Below are positions 16,813 through 25,731 of a stretch of 64,000 nucleotides of DNA, piece by piece (positions within the stretch are counted from its first letter, which is position 1; each line of letters begins with the position of its first letter). The translations under genes and the position numbers were made by a program. The stretch is from the NCBI GenBank assembly GCA_003600225.1, contig QZFT01000037.1, forward strand, positions 1-64,000, in the 5' to 3' direction. Under the pieces are notes generated by a model. The model worked only from the letters and a program-made list of their open reading frames with translations, was not told the origin of the DNA and ran no database searches. Source of the DNA: Pseudonocardiaceae bacterium YIM PH 21723 (GTDB lineage Bacteria > Actinomycetota > Actinomycetes > Mycobacteriales > Pseudonocardiaceae).

Positions 16813-16998
16813 ATGATCAACGGACTCACGCCGGAACAGGCGGCGCAATGGGCCGAGCGGGCTGGAATCCCGTTGCGTCCCGGCCGCGAGGAGATCGCCG
16901 CGGCCGTGGCGGACGGGTTACAGGAATCCATCGCGTCGCTGCGCGAGGTCGACTTCGGCGACATGCCGGCCGCGGGGGCGTTCGATGCGACCACATGA
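16813..16998 (+). CDS. AtzG-like small subunit
   Basis: A 61-residue protein (LTPEQAAQWAERAGIPLRPG, then ADGLQESIASLREVDFGDMPAA) that overlaps the start of the amidase gene by 14 bp. Its size, composition (helical, acidic) and position match AtzG, the small partner that stabilises the 1-carboxybiuret hydrolase AtzE in s-triazine/cyanurate breakdown. AtzG-like proteins are otherwise described as DUF4089-type. Partnering with the downstream amidase is inferred from overlap and resemblance only. Confidence 0.65.
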   Translation: MINGLTPEQAAQWAERAGIPLRPGREEIAAAVADGLQESIASLREVDFGDMPAAGAFDATT

Positions 16999-18376
16999 GC
17001 TGTCCCTGACGGCCGCCGCGGCGGCGATCGCCGCCCGTGAACTGTCCCCGGTGGAACTGACCGAGTCCGTGCTGGGCCGTATCGAAGAGACCGAGCCGCC
17101 GCTGAACGCCTACGTGACGGTGACCGGCGATCGGGCGCGCGCCGAGGCGACGCGGGCCGAGCAGGAGATCGCCGCGGGCGACCATCGGGGCCCGCTGCAC
17201 GGGATTCCGATGGCGCTCAAGGACCTCATCGACGTGGCGGGGTTGCCCACCACGGCGAGTTCCCGGGTGCGGGCCGGTCACCGGGCCGAGCGGGACAGCG
17301 TGCTCACCGAGCGGCTCGCCGCGGCCGGATCCGTGTTGCTGGGCAAGGTGCACACCCACGAGTTCGCCTACGGCCTGATCACCGCGCAGACCCGGAACGC
17401 GGTGGATCAGGGCCGGATCGCGGGCGGGTCCAGCGGCGGCTCCGCCGTGGCGGTGGCGGCGGGCAGTGCGATGTTCTCGCTGGGCACCGACACCGGCGGT
17501 TCGATCCGGGTGCCGTCCGCCTTCAACGGCGTCGTCGGGCTGAAGCCGACCTACGGCCTGGTGCCCCGGCACGGGGTGATCCCGCTGTCCTGGTCGACCG
17601 ATCACGTGGGGCCGATCGCCCGCACGGTGGCCGACGCGGGACTGGTGCTGGGGGCCATCGCCGGACACGATCCGCGTGACCCCGGGTCGGTGCCCGGAAC
17701 CGGCGGGGACTACGCCGTGGACGCGGAACCCGACCTCACCGGGCTGCGGATCGGCGTCCCGGTGAACTACTACTTCGATCGGGTGCGCCCCGAGGTGGAG
17801 GCGGCCGTGCGAGCCGCCATCACCCGGCTGGAGTCCCTGGGCGCGCACGCCGTCGAGGTGCGGATCCCGCAGGAGCGGCACATCGCCGGGACCCTGTGGT
17901 CCCTGGTCGCGCCGGAGGCCACCGCCGTGCACGAGCGGACCCTGCGCACCGACCCCGACGCTTACGGCGCGGACGTCCGGACGTTCCTGGAAGCGGGGGC
18001 GTTGATCCCCGCGGTGGACCACATCCGGGGACAGCGGATGCGGGAGCTGATGAAGCGGGACTGGGCGGAGCTGCTGGAGACGGTGGACGTGATCGCCGCG
18101 CCGAGCACGCCGATCACCGCCCCGCCGCCGGACGCGCTGACCCTGGAGTGGCCGGACGGGTCCACCGAGGACTACACCGCCGCCGTCGTGCGGCTGTCCG
18201 CCCCGGCCAACCTCACCGGCCTGCCCGCGTTGAGCCTGCCGGTCGGTGCGGACGCCGACGGGCTGCCGATCGGCATGCAACTGCTGGGCCGCCCGCTGGA
18301 GGAGCGCACCCTGCTGCGGGCCGGGCACGCCTTCGAGCTGTCACACCATCGGGTGGAGGTCACCGGGCGCCCGTGA
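16985..18376 (+). CDS. Amidase signature family enzyme, AtzE/GatA-like
   Basis: A 463-residue amidase. The Ser-cisSer-Lys triad is visible: Lys79 in MALKDLIDVAGLP, the cis-Ser in AGGSSGGSAVAV (149-150) and nucleophile Ser173 in DTGGSIRVPS. Family members hydrolyse amides such as indoleacetamide, carboxybiuret or Gln in GatA. The co-encoded AtzG-like protein favours an AtzE-type hydrolase. A hairpin follows the stop. No other s-triazine gene is present, so the true substrate is open. Confidence 0.85.
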   Translation: MRPHELSLTAAAAAIAARELSPVELTESVLGRIEETEPPLNAYVTVTGDRARAEATRAEQEIAAGDHRGPLHGIPMALKDLIDVAGLPTTASSRVRAGHRAERDSVLTERLAAAGSVLLGKVHTHEFAYGLITAQTRNAVDQGRIAGGSSGGSAVAVAAGSAMFSLGTDTGGSIRVPSAFNGVVGLKPTYGLVPRHGVIPLSWSTDHVGPIARTVADAGLVLGAIAGHDPRDPGSVPGTGGDYAVDAEPDLTGLRIGVPVNYYFDRVRPEVEAAVRAAITRLESLGAHAVEVRIPQERHIAGTLWSLVAPEATAVHERTLRTDPDAYGADVRTFLEAGALIPAVDHIRGQRMRELMKRDWAELLETVDVIAAPSTPITAPPPDALTLEWPDGSTEDYTAAVVRLSAPANLTGLPALSLPVGADADGLPIGMQLLGRPLEERTLLRAGHAFELSHHRVEVTGRP

Positions 18377-18389
18377 GCGTCTCGTCGCA

Positions 18390-18424
18390 GACTGCCTCCT
18401 GTCCTCGTCGAACAGGAGGCAGTC
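18390..18424 (+). terminator. Hairpin that also contains the next gene's ribosome site
   Basis: Arms GACTGCCTCCTGT (18390-18402) and ACAGGAGGCAGTC (18412-18424) are perfectly complementary. The right arm includes AGGAGG, 5 bp before the ATG at 18425. The element may terminate the amidase transcript and also mask the next ribosome site. Confidence 0.7.
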
Positions 18425-18937
18425 ATGACGACAGTGGAGAGCACGGCGGGGAATCTGCGCCGGTGGTTGTGGGTGATCTTCGCGGTGATCGTGATCGCGG
18501 TGCCGGCGTACTTCCTGCTGGCCGCGTTCCTGCCCCGCTGGTGGGCGCAGACCATCGGTGACCAGGTGCAGCAGTCCTTCCTGACCGGCACCATGCTGGG
18601 CGGTGGCATCGGCTTCGTGTTCACCGCATTGCCATTGCTGGCGACGCGGGTGGCCGTCCGGAAGAATGCCTCGCTGGTGGGCCGGGCGTTCTGGGCGGTC
18701 GTGGCGCTGCTGCTGGCCGTGCCCAATCTGCTGACGTTGATCGTGGTGCTGGGCAGCGGCAGCGGCGCGCACGCCGGGCAGCGGATCATGGACGTGCTGG
18801 CGCCCGCGTTCCGCGGGGCCACGCTGGTCGGCGTGATCCTGGCGGCCGTGCTGCTGCTGGCGATCCAGGCGTTGAGCACCACCCGCACGGTCAGCAGGCG
18901 GCTACGGGAACGGAAGGCCGCAGCCCCCAGCGGATGA
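18425..18937 (+). CDS. Four-helix membrane protein, unknown
   Basis: A 170-residue integral membrane protein with four predicted helices: WLWVIFAVIVIAVPAYFLLAAF, LGGGIGFVFTALPLLATRV, AFWAVVALLLAVPNLLTLIVVL and TLVGVILAAVLLLAIQAL, and a basic tail (RRLRERKAAAPSG). No family recognised. Its ribosome site is inside a hairpin arm. It is convergent with the TetR gene at 18945, which could be unrelated or could regulate it. Confidence 0.7.
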   Translation: MTTVESTAGNLRRWLWVIFAVIVIAVPAYFLLAAFLPRWWAQTIGDQVQQSFLTGTMLGGGIGFVFTALPLLATRVAVRKNASLVGRAFWAVVALLLAVPNLLTLIVVLGSGSGAHAGQRIMDVLAPAFRGATLVGVILAAVLLLAIQALSTTRTVSRRLRERKAAAPSG

Positions 18938-18944
18938 TCGCCTG

Positions 18945-19481
18945 TCAGGCCTTGAGGCCGTCGATGATCAGGTCCAGGATCCGGGCCGCCCTGGCCTCGG
19001 CCTCCGGTCCAGGGGGAATCCGCCACAGGACGCTGAGCTGGAGCAGCACGTCCTCCGGATCCAGGTCCGGCTTGAGCGTTCCCGCCCCCGCGCTCAGCAG
19101 CTGTTCGATGGCGGCGACGAACGGACCGTAGAACTCCTCCTTGTCGGTCGCCGCGTGGATCACCTCGGCCACGCCGTGCTTCAGCCGGCCGTAGCGGGCG
19201 ACCTCGGTGAACCAGGCGCGCAACGCGTCCAGTGGCGGGTGCTCGGTCAGCAGATCCGGGGCCAGGTCGATGAGTTCCTGCAGATTGGTGCGGTACAGCT
19301 GGAGGATCAACGCCTCGCGGGTGGGGAAGTGCCGGTAGAGCGTGCCGATGCCCACCCCGGCCTGCTTGGCGATCGCGGTCAGTGAGGTCGCCGGATCCGC
19401 CGCGAGGGCCTCGCGCGCCACGTTCAGCAGTCGTTCGCGATTGCTGCGGGCGTCCGACCGGCCCGATCTCGGTGCGTTCAC
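18945..19481 (-). CDS. TetR family transcriptional regulator
   Basis: A 178-residue regulator. The N-terminal HTH (SNRERLLNVAREALAADPATSLTAIAKQAGVGIGTLYRHFPTREALI) is typical, and the C-terminal part resembles the SbtR-like domain (LRAWFTEVARYGRLKHGVAEVI). Start GTG at 19481. Stop lies 8 bp from the convergent membrane-protein stop. The upstream 140 bp to the divergent membrane gene at 19622 is the likely operator region, although I see no clear dyad there. Confidence 0.88.
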   Translation of the reverse strand: MNAPRSGRSDARSNRERLLNVAREALAADPATSLTAIAKQAGVGIGTLYRHFPTREALILQLYRTNLQELIDLAPDLLTEHPPLDALRAWFTEVARYGRLKHGVAEVIHAATDKEEFYGPFVAAIEQLLSAGAGTLKPDLDPEDVLLQLSVLWRIPPGPEAEARAARILDLIIDGLKA

Positions 19482-19621
19482 GCTGTCGCGGCCCTTCCTG
19501 TGGTGCGCCCCGGAGGGGTCTCCACTTCATCATCGCACAGGCGAAGCCCTGACCAGCGACCCAACCGGGGCTCGTCGTATGCTGCGAGGCGGTCATCGGG
19601 TCGACAGGCTGGGGCAGGTCA

Positions 19622-20623
19622 ATGAGCAACGAGCAGGGCTGGCAGTCGCCGGATTCCGGCAACGCGGGTCAGCCGCAGTACCAGCCGCAGCAGTTCCAGC
19701 AGCCGACGCCGCCGCCCGGGTACTACGCGCAGGCCCCGAAGCCCGGCGTGATCCCGCTGCGGCCGTTGCAGCTCGGCGAGATCCTGGACGGCGCGGTCGC
19801 CACCGTGCGCCGCTTCCCGGCGCTCACACTCGGCGTGTCCGCCGTGGTCGTGGCACTGGCCCAGGCGTTGAACCTGCTGATCTCGTTGCCGCTGGCCGAT
19901 CGCACCCGCAGCCTCCAGGAGACGCTGAACAACCACACCGCCGCCCCGAACCCGCAGGAACTGTTCAGCTTCCTCGGACTCGCTGCCGGTGTCGGCGCCC
20001 TCGGGATGCTCATCTCGATCATCGTGTCCGTGCTGCTGAACGGCTTCCTGACCGTGATCATCGGCCGCGCGGTGCTCGGCCGCGAGGCCACCCTGGGCAG
20101 CGTGCTCGCCGAACTGCGGCCACGGCTGCTCTCGCTGACCGGGCTGACCTTCCTCTATGTGCTGATGGTCGTCGCCGGCCTGTTCGTCTGCCTGATCGGC
20201 GCCCCGATCCTGTGGGTGTTCGGCTCCGTCGCCGCGCCGATCCTGGTGCTGGAGCGCGGAACCATCCTCGGCTCACTGGGCCGGTCGTTCACCCTGGTCA
20301 AGAACGACTTCTGGCGGGTCACCGGCATTCTGCTGCTGACCTTCCTGCTCTCCTTCCTGGTCGGTGGCCTGATCCAGACCCCGCTCACCTACCTGGGCGG
20401 CGGCTTCAACGGCATCTTCACCGGTGACCCCACCGCCGGTTTGAGCACCACCAACCTGGTGCTGAGCACCATCGGCAAGTTCATCTCCGAGACCGTGATG
20501 GCGCCGTTCACCTGTGCGGTGACCGCGCTGCTGTACGTGGACCTGCGGATGCGCCAGGAAGGTATGGACATCGAACTGGCCCGGCTGGCCGCGACACCGC
20601 CGCCGGTCCAGCCGGAGGCCTGA
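19622..20623 (+). CDS. Multi-pass membrane protein of the MoxR cluster (Rv3695-like)
   Basis: A 333-residue protein. A Pro/Gln/Gly-rich cytoplasmic head (about 1-45) is followed by LRPLQLGEILDGAVATVRRFPALTLGVSAVVVALAQ and five to six further helices. The LGEILDGA opening is typical of the glycerophosphodiesterase-membrane-domain-like proteins of actinomycetes. In M. tuberculosis the related Rv3695 lies with Rv3691-Rv3694c. Here it heads a five-gene run with gaps of 3 bp or overlaps, ending in a DUF58 gene, so the products probably act together at the membrane. Confidence 0.8.
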   Translation: MSNEQGWQSPDSGNAGQPQYQPQQFQQPTPPPGYYAQAPKPGVIPLRPLQLGEILDGAVATVRRFPALTLGVSAVVVALAQALNLLISLPLADRTRSLQETLNNHTAAPNPQELFSFLGLAAGVGALGMLISIIVSVLLNGFLTVIIGRAVLGREATLGSVLAELRPRLLSLTGLTFLYVLMVVAGLFVCLIGAPILWVFGSVAAPILVLERGTILGSLGRSFTLVKNDFWRVTGILLLTFLLSFLVGGLIQTPLTYLGGGFNGIFTGDPTAGLSTTNLVLSTIGKFISETVMAPFTCAVTALLYVDLRMRQEGMDIELARLAATPPPVQPEA

Positions 20624-20626
20624 CCC

Positions 20627-21253
20627 GTGCTTCGCGGCGTCCCGATTGACATCGGGGCGGACGATGCCCGGCAACGTGCGGCCCGGGAACTGACCGATCC
20701 CGGCTATCACGCCGACGACCCCGGCCCGCTGGAACGCGCCATGGATTGGGTGCTGCGTAAACTCGGGCAACTCTTCGACGGCGTCGAGGTGCCGGGGATC
20801 AACGGATTCCTCGGTCTGGCCGTGTTGCTGGTGCTCGTGGTGCTGATCGTCGTGATCATCAGGCTGCGGGTAGGGCCCCTGGCCCGGACCCGGAGACGCG
20901 GCGCCGAGGTGTTCACCGGCACCCGGCTGAGCGCCGCCGACCATCGTGCGGCCGCCGAGAACGCGGCCGCCGCGGGGGACATGAACGGCGCGGTGCGCGA
21001 GCGGTTCCGGGCCATCGTGCGGGAACTCGAAACCCGGGGTGTGCTGGACGAACGGTCCGGCCGGACGGTCGACGAGGTCGCCGGTGAGGCGGGTCGGCTA
21101 TTGCCCGGCTGCGCGGCCGGGCTGCGGGACGCGGCGGGCACCTTCGACGACGTGGTGTACGGCGATCATCCGGCCACCGAGCCCGCGTACCGGCTGATCG
21201 CCGAGCTGGACGATCGGGTGGTCCGGGAGATCCCGTCGGCGGTGCTCCCGTGA
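20627..21253 (+). CDS. DUF4129 domain membrane protein
   Basis: A 208-residue protein, GTG start 3 bp after the previous stop. One central helix (INGFLGLAVLLVLVVLIVVIIRLRVG, about 64-88) separates a short outer part from a cytoplasmic DUF4129 domain (RAAAENAAAAGDMNGAVRERFRAIVRELETRGVLDERSGRTVDEVA, FDDVVYGDHPATEPAYRLI). DUF4129 proteins usually accompany transglutaminase, DUF58 and MoxR genes; their role is unknown. The stop overlaps the next GTG (GTGA). Confidence 0.85.
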   Translation: MLRGVPIDIGADDARQRAARELTDPGYHADDPGPLERAMDWVLRKLGQLFDGVEVPGINGFLGLAVLLVLVVLIVVIIRLRVGPLARTRRRGAEVFTGTRLSAADHRAAAENAAAAGDMNGAVRERFRAIVRELETRGVLDERSGRTVDEVAGEAGRLLPGCAAGLRDAAGTFDDVVYGDHPATEPAYRLIAELDDRVVREIPSAVLP

Positions 21254-22335
21254 CCCGTGTCTGGCGGGCCGCCCGGCTGCCGGTGCTGATCGCCGTCCTG
21301 CTGCTGCTGGTCGTGGTGCTCACCGTGCTGCTGCGTGGCGGCGTCGCCCGGCCGCCGCTGGATCCCGAGTCCTATCAACGCGATGGTGGCCGCGCGGTCG
21401 CCCGGCTGATCGCCGATCAGGGAGTGCGGGTCGTCCCAGCGCGCACCCTGGAGGACGCCCGCCGGGAGGTACGCACCGCCGGCGGCACGCTGCTCGTCAC
21501 CGCGCCCGATCTGCTCGAACCCGGTGTGCTGGCGGCGCTGGTCGACGAGTCCGAGTCCGACGTGGTGCTGGTCCAGCCGGGCCCACGGGCGCTCACCGCG
21601 CTGCACCTGCCGGTGCGGATCGCTGGTCAGGTGGCCGAATCCGTGCGCGAGCCGGACTGCACGCTGCCCGCCGCCCGCAAGGCCGGGAGGAGCACGATCG
21701 CCGGCCTCGTCTACCGGGGCGAGCCGGGCAGCCAGTCCTGTTACCCCGCCGGTGAGGGAGCCGGGCTGGTGCGGGCGGAGCGGATCACCGTGCTGTCCAC
21801 CGGATTCGCCAACTCGCTGCTGGACGAAGAGGGCAACGCGGCGCTGGCGATGAACCTCCTCGGCGGCGGGCGGACGCTGGTCTGGTTCGTGCCGACGCCC
21901 ACCGATCCCGGACTGGGCGGCGGCACGAAGAAGTTCACCGACTACCTGCCGGACGGCTGGGTCTTCGGCGGCGTCCAGATCCTGGTCGCGGTGCTGCTGT
22001 TCGGGATCTGGCGGGCCCGCAGGCTCGGCCCCCTGGTCGCCGAACGGCTGCCGGTCACCGTGCGTGGCGCCGAGACCGTCGAAGGCCGCGCGCGGCTGTA
22101 CCAGCGGGCCGGGGCCACCGACCACGCCGCCGCCGCGCTCCGGCAGGCCACAGTGGACAGACTGCGGCCGATGCTCGGACAGCACGGCGACGAGGGCCTG
22201 GTGGCCGAGGTCGCCCGGCGCACCGGCCGCACCGACATTCCCGAGCTGCTCTACGGCAGCACCACCACCGAGGCCGAGCTGATCAACCTGGCGACCGAGC
22301 TGGACGCCGTGGAGAACGAGGTACGCAGATCATGA
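21250..22335 (+). CDS. DUF4350 domain membrane protein
   Basis: A 361-residue protein with an N-terminal helix (LPVLIAVLLLLVVVLTVLLRGG), an exported DUF4350-type Rossmann-like region (ESYQRDGGRAVARLIADQGVRVV, GTLLVTAPDLL) and a second helix near 235-255 (GVQILVAVLLFGIWRARRLGPLV), followed by a cytoplasmic helical tail. The homologue Rv3691 occupies the same place beside moxR2. Start GTG within GTGA; stop overlaps the moxR ATG. Role unknown, probably an assembly or target factor for the MoxR ATPase. Confidence 0.83.
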   Translation: MTRVWRAARLPVLIAVLLLLVVVLTVLLRGGVARPPLDPESYQRDGGRAVARLIADQGVRVVPARTLEDARREVRTAGGTLLVTAPDLLEPGVLAALVDESESDVVLVQPGPRALTALHLPVRIAGQVAESVREPDCTLPAARKAGRSTIAGLVYRGEPGSQSCYPAGEGAGLVRAERITVLSTGFANSLLDEEGNAALAMNLLGGGRTLVWFVPTPTDPGLGGGTKKFTDYLPDGWVFGGVQILVAVLLFGIWRARRLGPLVAERLPVTVRGAETVEGRARLYQRAGATDHAAAALRQATVDRLRPMLGQHGDEGLVAEVARRTGRTDIPELLYGSTTTEAELINLATELDAVENEVRRS

Positions 22336-23294
22336 CCCCGGATACCGATGCCGCCCGGACCGCGCTGACCGCGCTGCGCGACGAGGTGGGCAAGGCGGTG
22401 ATCGGCCAGGACGCCGCCGTCACCGGCCTCATCCTGGCCCTGCTGTGCCGTGGCCACGTCCTCCTCGAAGGCGTGCCCGGCGTCGCCAAGACGCTCGCCG
22501 TGCGGGCCCTGGCCGCCGCGCTGGACGTGACCACCACACGCATCCAGTTCACCCCGGACCTGATGCCCGGCGACGTCACCGGCTCCATCGTCTACGACCC
22601 GCACAGCGCCGAGTTCTCCTTCCGCGAGGGGCCGGTCTTCACCAACCTGCTCCTGGCAGACGAGATCAACCGGACGCCGCCGAAGACGCAGTCCGCGCTG
22701 CTGGAGGCGATGGAGGAGCGGCAGGTCTCCATCGACGGCAAGCCGCGCCCGCTGCCCGACCCGTTCGTGGTGATCGCCACGCAGAACCCGGTGGAGTACG
22801 AGGGCACCTACCCGCTGCCCGAGGCGCAGCTGGACCGGTTCCTGCTCAAGCTGACCATGCCCGCCCCCGAGCGGGAGCAGGAGATCGAGGTGCTGCGCAG
22901 GCACTCGGCGGGCTTCGACCCGCGTGACCTGGCCGCCGCCGGCCTGCGTCCGGTGGCCACAGCGGCCGACCTGGCGACCGCCCGCGCGGCCGTCGGCGCG
23001 ATCACCGTGCGCCCGGAACTGCTCGCCTACGTCGTCGACCTGTGCCGGGCCACCCGTACGGCGCCGTCCGTGCGGCTCGGCGTCTCCCCGCGCGGCGCCA
23101 CCGGGCTGCTGGCCGTGGCCCGCGCCTGGGCGTGGCTGTCCGGCCGCGACTACGTCACCCCGGACGACGTGAAGGCCCTGGCGCGGCCCGCGCTGCGGCA
23201 CCGCATCGACCTGCGTCCGGAGGCGACCCTGGAAGGCGTCACCGCCGACGGCGTGCTGGACGGGGTACTCGCCTCGGTCCCGGTACCGAGGTAA
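22332..23294 (+). CDS. MoxR family AAA+ ATPase (moxR2-type)
   Basis: A 320-residue AAA+ ATPase. Walker A is GVPGVAKT (residues 47-54); Walker B LLLADEINRTPPKTQ, sensor and arginine-finger segments (ATQNPVEYEGTYPLPEAQLDRF) are intact, with a C-terminal lid. MoxR proteins act as chaperones that activate or insert partners, often VWA or DUF58 proteins. It lies between DUF4350 and DUF58 genes in one operon. A second MoxR gene sits at 29211 in a separate three-gene set. Confidence 0.92.
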   Translation: MTPDTDAARTALTALRDEVGKAVIGQDAAVTGLILALLCRGHVLLEGVPGVAKTLAVRALAAALDVTTTRIQFTPDLMPGDVTGSIVYDPHSAEFSFREGPVFTNLLLADEINRTPPKTQSALLEAMEERQVSIDGKPRPLPDPFVVIATQNPVEYEGTYPLPEAQLDRFLLKLTMPAPEREQEIEVLRRHSAGFDPRDLAAAGLRPVATAADLATARAAVGAITVRPELLAYVVDLCRATRTAPSVRLGVSPRGATGLLAVARAWAWLSGRDYVTPDDVKALARPALRHRIDLRPEATLEGVTADGVLDGVLASVPVPR

Positions 23295-23296
23295 CC

Positions 23297-24580
23297 GTGG
23301 CGCTCACCGCCAGAGCCGGGCTGCTGGGGCTGATCTCCGCCCTGGGGGTCGGCCTGCTGCTGCCCTCCTGGACCGGGGTACTGGTCGGCACTGGGGCGAT
23401 CCTCGCGTTGTGTGGCATCGACCTGCTGACCGCCGGATCGATCCGCTCGCTGACGATTGTCCGGAAGGCCACGGGCAACGTCCGGCTGGGCGAGCCCGCC
23501 GAGACCACGCTGGTGATCACCAATCCGGGCCGCCGGGCGGTGCGCGGCGTGCTGCGGGACGCCTGGGTGCCCAGCGCGGGCGCGGCGACCGATCGGCATC
23601 CGCTGCGCGTCCCGGCGGGGGAGCGGCGCTCGATCAGCACCGCGTTGCTGCCCACCCGTCGCGGTGATCGCCGCGCCGACCGGGTCACCGTGCGCAGCCT
23701 CGGCCGCCTCGGGCTGGCCGCCCGGCAGCGCTCCGTCGACGCCGGGGGCGTGCTGCGGGTGCTGCCGCCGTTCCACAGCCGCAAACACCTCCCGGCCAGG
23801 CTGGCCCGGCTCCGTGAACTGGACGGGCGCCGCGCGTCCCTGGTCCGGGGCGCGGGCACCGAGTTCGACTCGCTGCGCGAGTACGTGATCGGCGACGACG
23901 TGCGGTCCATCGACTGGCGGGCCACCGCCCGGGCCGCCGACGTCATGGTGCGGACCTGGCGGCCGGAACGCAGCCAGCGGGTGCTCATCGTGCTGGACAC
24001 CGGCCGGCTGTCCGCCGGCCGGGTGGGCGACGCACCCCGGTTGGACGCGGCCATGGACGCGACGCTGCTGCTGTCGGTGCTCGCCACCCAGGCGGGTGAC
24101 CGGGTGGACTTCCTGGCCGTCGACCGGCGGGTCCGGGCGAGCGTGCCCGGTGCCGCGCTGCCGGACACGGTGAACGCCATGGCGCCCCTGGAGCCGGAAC
24201 TGGTCGAGACCGACTACCGGCTGCTGACCAGCGAGATCCTCCGCCGGGCCCGGCAACGCGCGCTCGTGGTACTGCTGACCGGACTGGACTCGGGGGCCAT
24301 CCGGCAGGGACTGCTTCCGGTGCTGCCGATGCTCACCGCCCGGCACCGGGTCGTGCTGGGCGCGGTCGGCGATCCGGCCATCGGCGCGCTGGCCCAGGGC
24401 CGGGATACCGTGCAGGCCGTCTACGAGGCGGCCGCCGCCGAACGCACGCTCGCGGAACGCCGGGAGCTGACCCGGCTGCTCGGCACCCACGGTGTGCAGG
24501 TGGTGGATGCCGAGCCGGATCAGCTCCCGCCGCGACTGTCGGACATGTACCTGGCCCTCAAGGCCGGTGGAACCCGCTAG
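23297..24580 (+). CDS. DUF58 domain protein
   Basis: A 427-residue protein from the GTG at 23297. Two N-terminal helices (about 5-45) precede an immunoglobulin-like region and the DUF58 core GTEFDSLREYVIGDDVRSIDWRATARAADVMVR, after which a VWA-like segment (VLIVLDTGRLSAG) follows. DUF58 proteins are the usual MoxR partners. It is the last gene of the rightward operon; its TAG stop shares bases with the convergent RCC1 gene stop (CTAG). Confidence 0.87.
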   Translation: MALTARAGLLGLISALGVGLLLPSWTGVLVGTGAILALCGIDLLTAGSIRSLTIVRKATGNVRLGEPAETTLVITNPGRRAVRGVLRDAWVPSAGAATDRHPLRVPAGERRSISTALLPTRRGDRRADRVTVRSLGRLGLAARQRSVDAGGVLRVLPPFHSRKHLPARLARLRELDGRRASLVRGAGTEFDSLREYVIGDDVRSIDWRATARAADVMVRTWRPERSQRVLIVLDTGRLSAGRVGDAPRLDAAMDATLLLSVLATQAGDRVDFLAVDRRVRASVPGAALPDTVNAMAPLEPELVETDYRLLTSEILRRARQRALVVLLTGLDSGAIRQGLLPVLPMLTARHRVVLGAVGDPAIGALAQGRDTVQAVYEAAAAERTLAERRELTRLLGTHGVQVVDAEPDQLPPRLSDMYLALKAGGTR

Positions 24581-25605
24581 CGCCGGGCCCGCTCCTTGTC
24601 GAGCGCCTGCCGGTCGGCCGACATCTGCGCGGTGACGCCGTCACCTGGCGTCGAGGCGACCGCCGACCGCGACTGCGCGGGCAGGGGACCGCGGCGAAGT
24701 GCCACGCTGAAGTAGTCACCGGCGGAGATGGCGGTGATCCCGCTCTTGGCCAGCTCGGGTACAACGCTCTCCCCGGAGAAGTTGTAGCCCCACGCCACGA
24801 CCGATCCGTCCGCCTTCAACGCCAGATCGTGCAGGCCACCGGCCGAGATGGCGGTGACGCCGCCGGAGACCTCGGGCGGGAGCGGCCGCAGCTGCTTGCC
24901 CCAGCTGATCACCGAACCGTTGGACTTCAGGGCCACGCTGCGCCAGGATCCGGCGGAGACCGCGGTCACCCCGCTCTTGGCCTGCTCAGGCACCGTGGTC
25001 TCGCCGTATTCGTCCTTGTGCGACCAGGAGACCACCGAACCGTCCGCCTTCAGCACCAGCTGGTGGAAGTCGGCGTCGATCCCGCGGACGTCGGTGGTGG
25101 CCTCCGGCGGCACCGGGTCCCCGTACAGGCTCCAGGTCACCAGCGAGCCGTCCGACTTGATCGCCAGGTCGTGATTGGATCCGGTGGCGATGGCGACGAC
25201 CCCGCTCTTGGCCGCCTCGGGTACGTCCGGCCAGAACAGGCCCCACTCGATCACCGAGCCGTCCGCCTTCAGCGCCAGGCTCTTGGAGTAACTCGCCGCG
25301 ATCGCGACGACCCCGCTGCGTGCCTCCGGCGGTACGGTGGCCTGCCCGTTGTCGTTCTTGCCCCAGGCGATCACCGAGCCGTCGGTCTTCAACGCCAGGA
25401 CGTGGTTTCCGCCCGCGGCCACGGATACCACTCCGCTCTTAGCCGCCTCCGGAACGGTGGTCTGACCATCCTTGTTCTCACCCCAGGCGATGACGCCGCC
25501 GCCGTCCTCGGTGGCCGAGGCCTGCGGCGTCGTCAACACCGTTCCCGCCAGGAGTGCTACCGCGGCCACCCACTTGTGGGCGCGCCGAATACGAGTCGAA
25601 TTCAC
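24577..25605 (-). CDS. Secreted RCC1-repeat beta-propeller protein 1
   Basis: A 342-residue exported protein. A signal peptide (KWVAAVALLAGTVLTTPQASA) is followed by seven RCC1-type units of about 37-40 residues with the core H-x-LALK-x-DGSV-x-x-WG. The first strand (GGGVIAWG) and the last half unit (YFSVALRRGP) would close a seven-bladed ring. The C-terminal 35 residues are charged (ADRQALDKERARR). RCC1 propellers are protein-interaction platforms. Paralogous to the gene at 25732; both interrupt the MoxR cluster and are transcribed against it. Confidence 0.87.
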   Translation of the reverse strand: MNSTRIRRAHKWVAAVALLAGTVLTTPQASATEDGGGVIAWGENKDGQTTVPEAAKSGVVSVAAGGNHVLALKTDGSVIAWGKNDNGQATVPPEARSGVVAIAASYSKSLALKADGSVIEWGLFWPDVPEAAKSGVVAIATGSNHDLAIKSDGSLVTWSLYGDPVPPEATTDVRGIDADFHQLVLKADGSVVSWSHKDEYGETTVPEQAKSGVTAVSAGSWRSVALKSNGSVISWGKQLRPLPPEVSGGVTAISAGGLHDLALKADGSVVAWGYNFSGESVVPELAKSGITAISAGDYFSVALRRGPLPAQSRSAVASTPGDGVTAQMSADRQALDKERARR

Positions 25606-25731
25606 CGTTCACCTTTCCCCAGGACGTCCGGCCCCAGCCCGGACTGATGGGGAAACGCTATGGCAACGGACCGGCATCGCCCAGACTCCGATTGCCGGAC
25701 ACCGGCCGGTGGCGGAACCGGCCATTCGCGT

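Noticed and set aside
16985-18376. GatA subunit of the tRNA-dependent amidotransferase
   Set aside because: No gatB or gatC is adjacent, and the overlapping small gene resembles AtzG rather than GatC.
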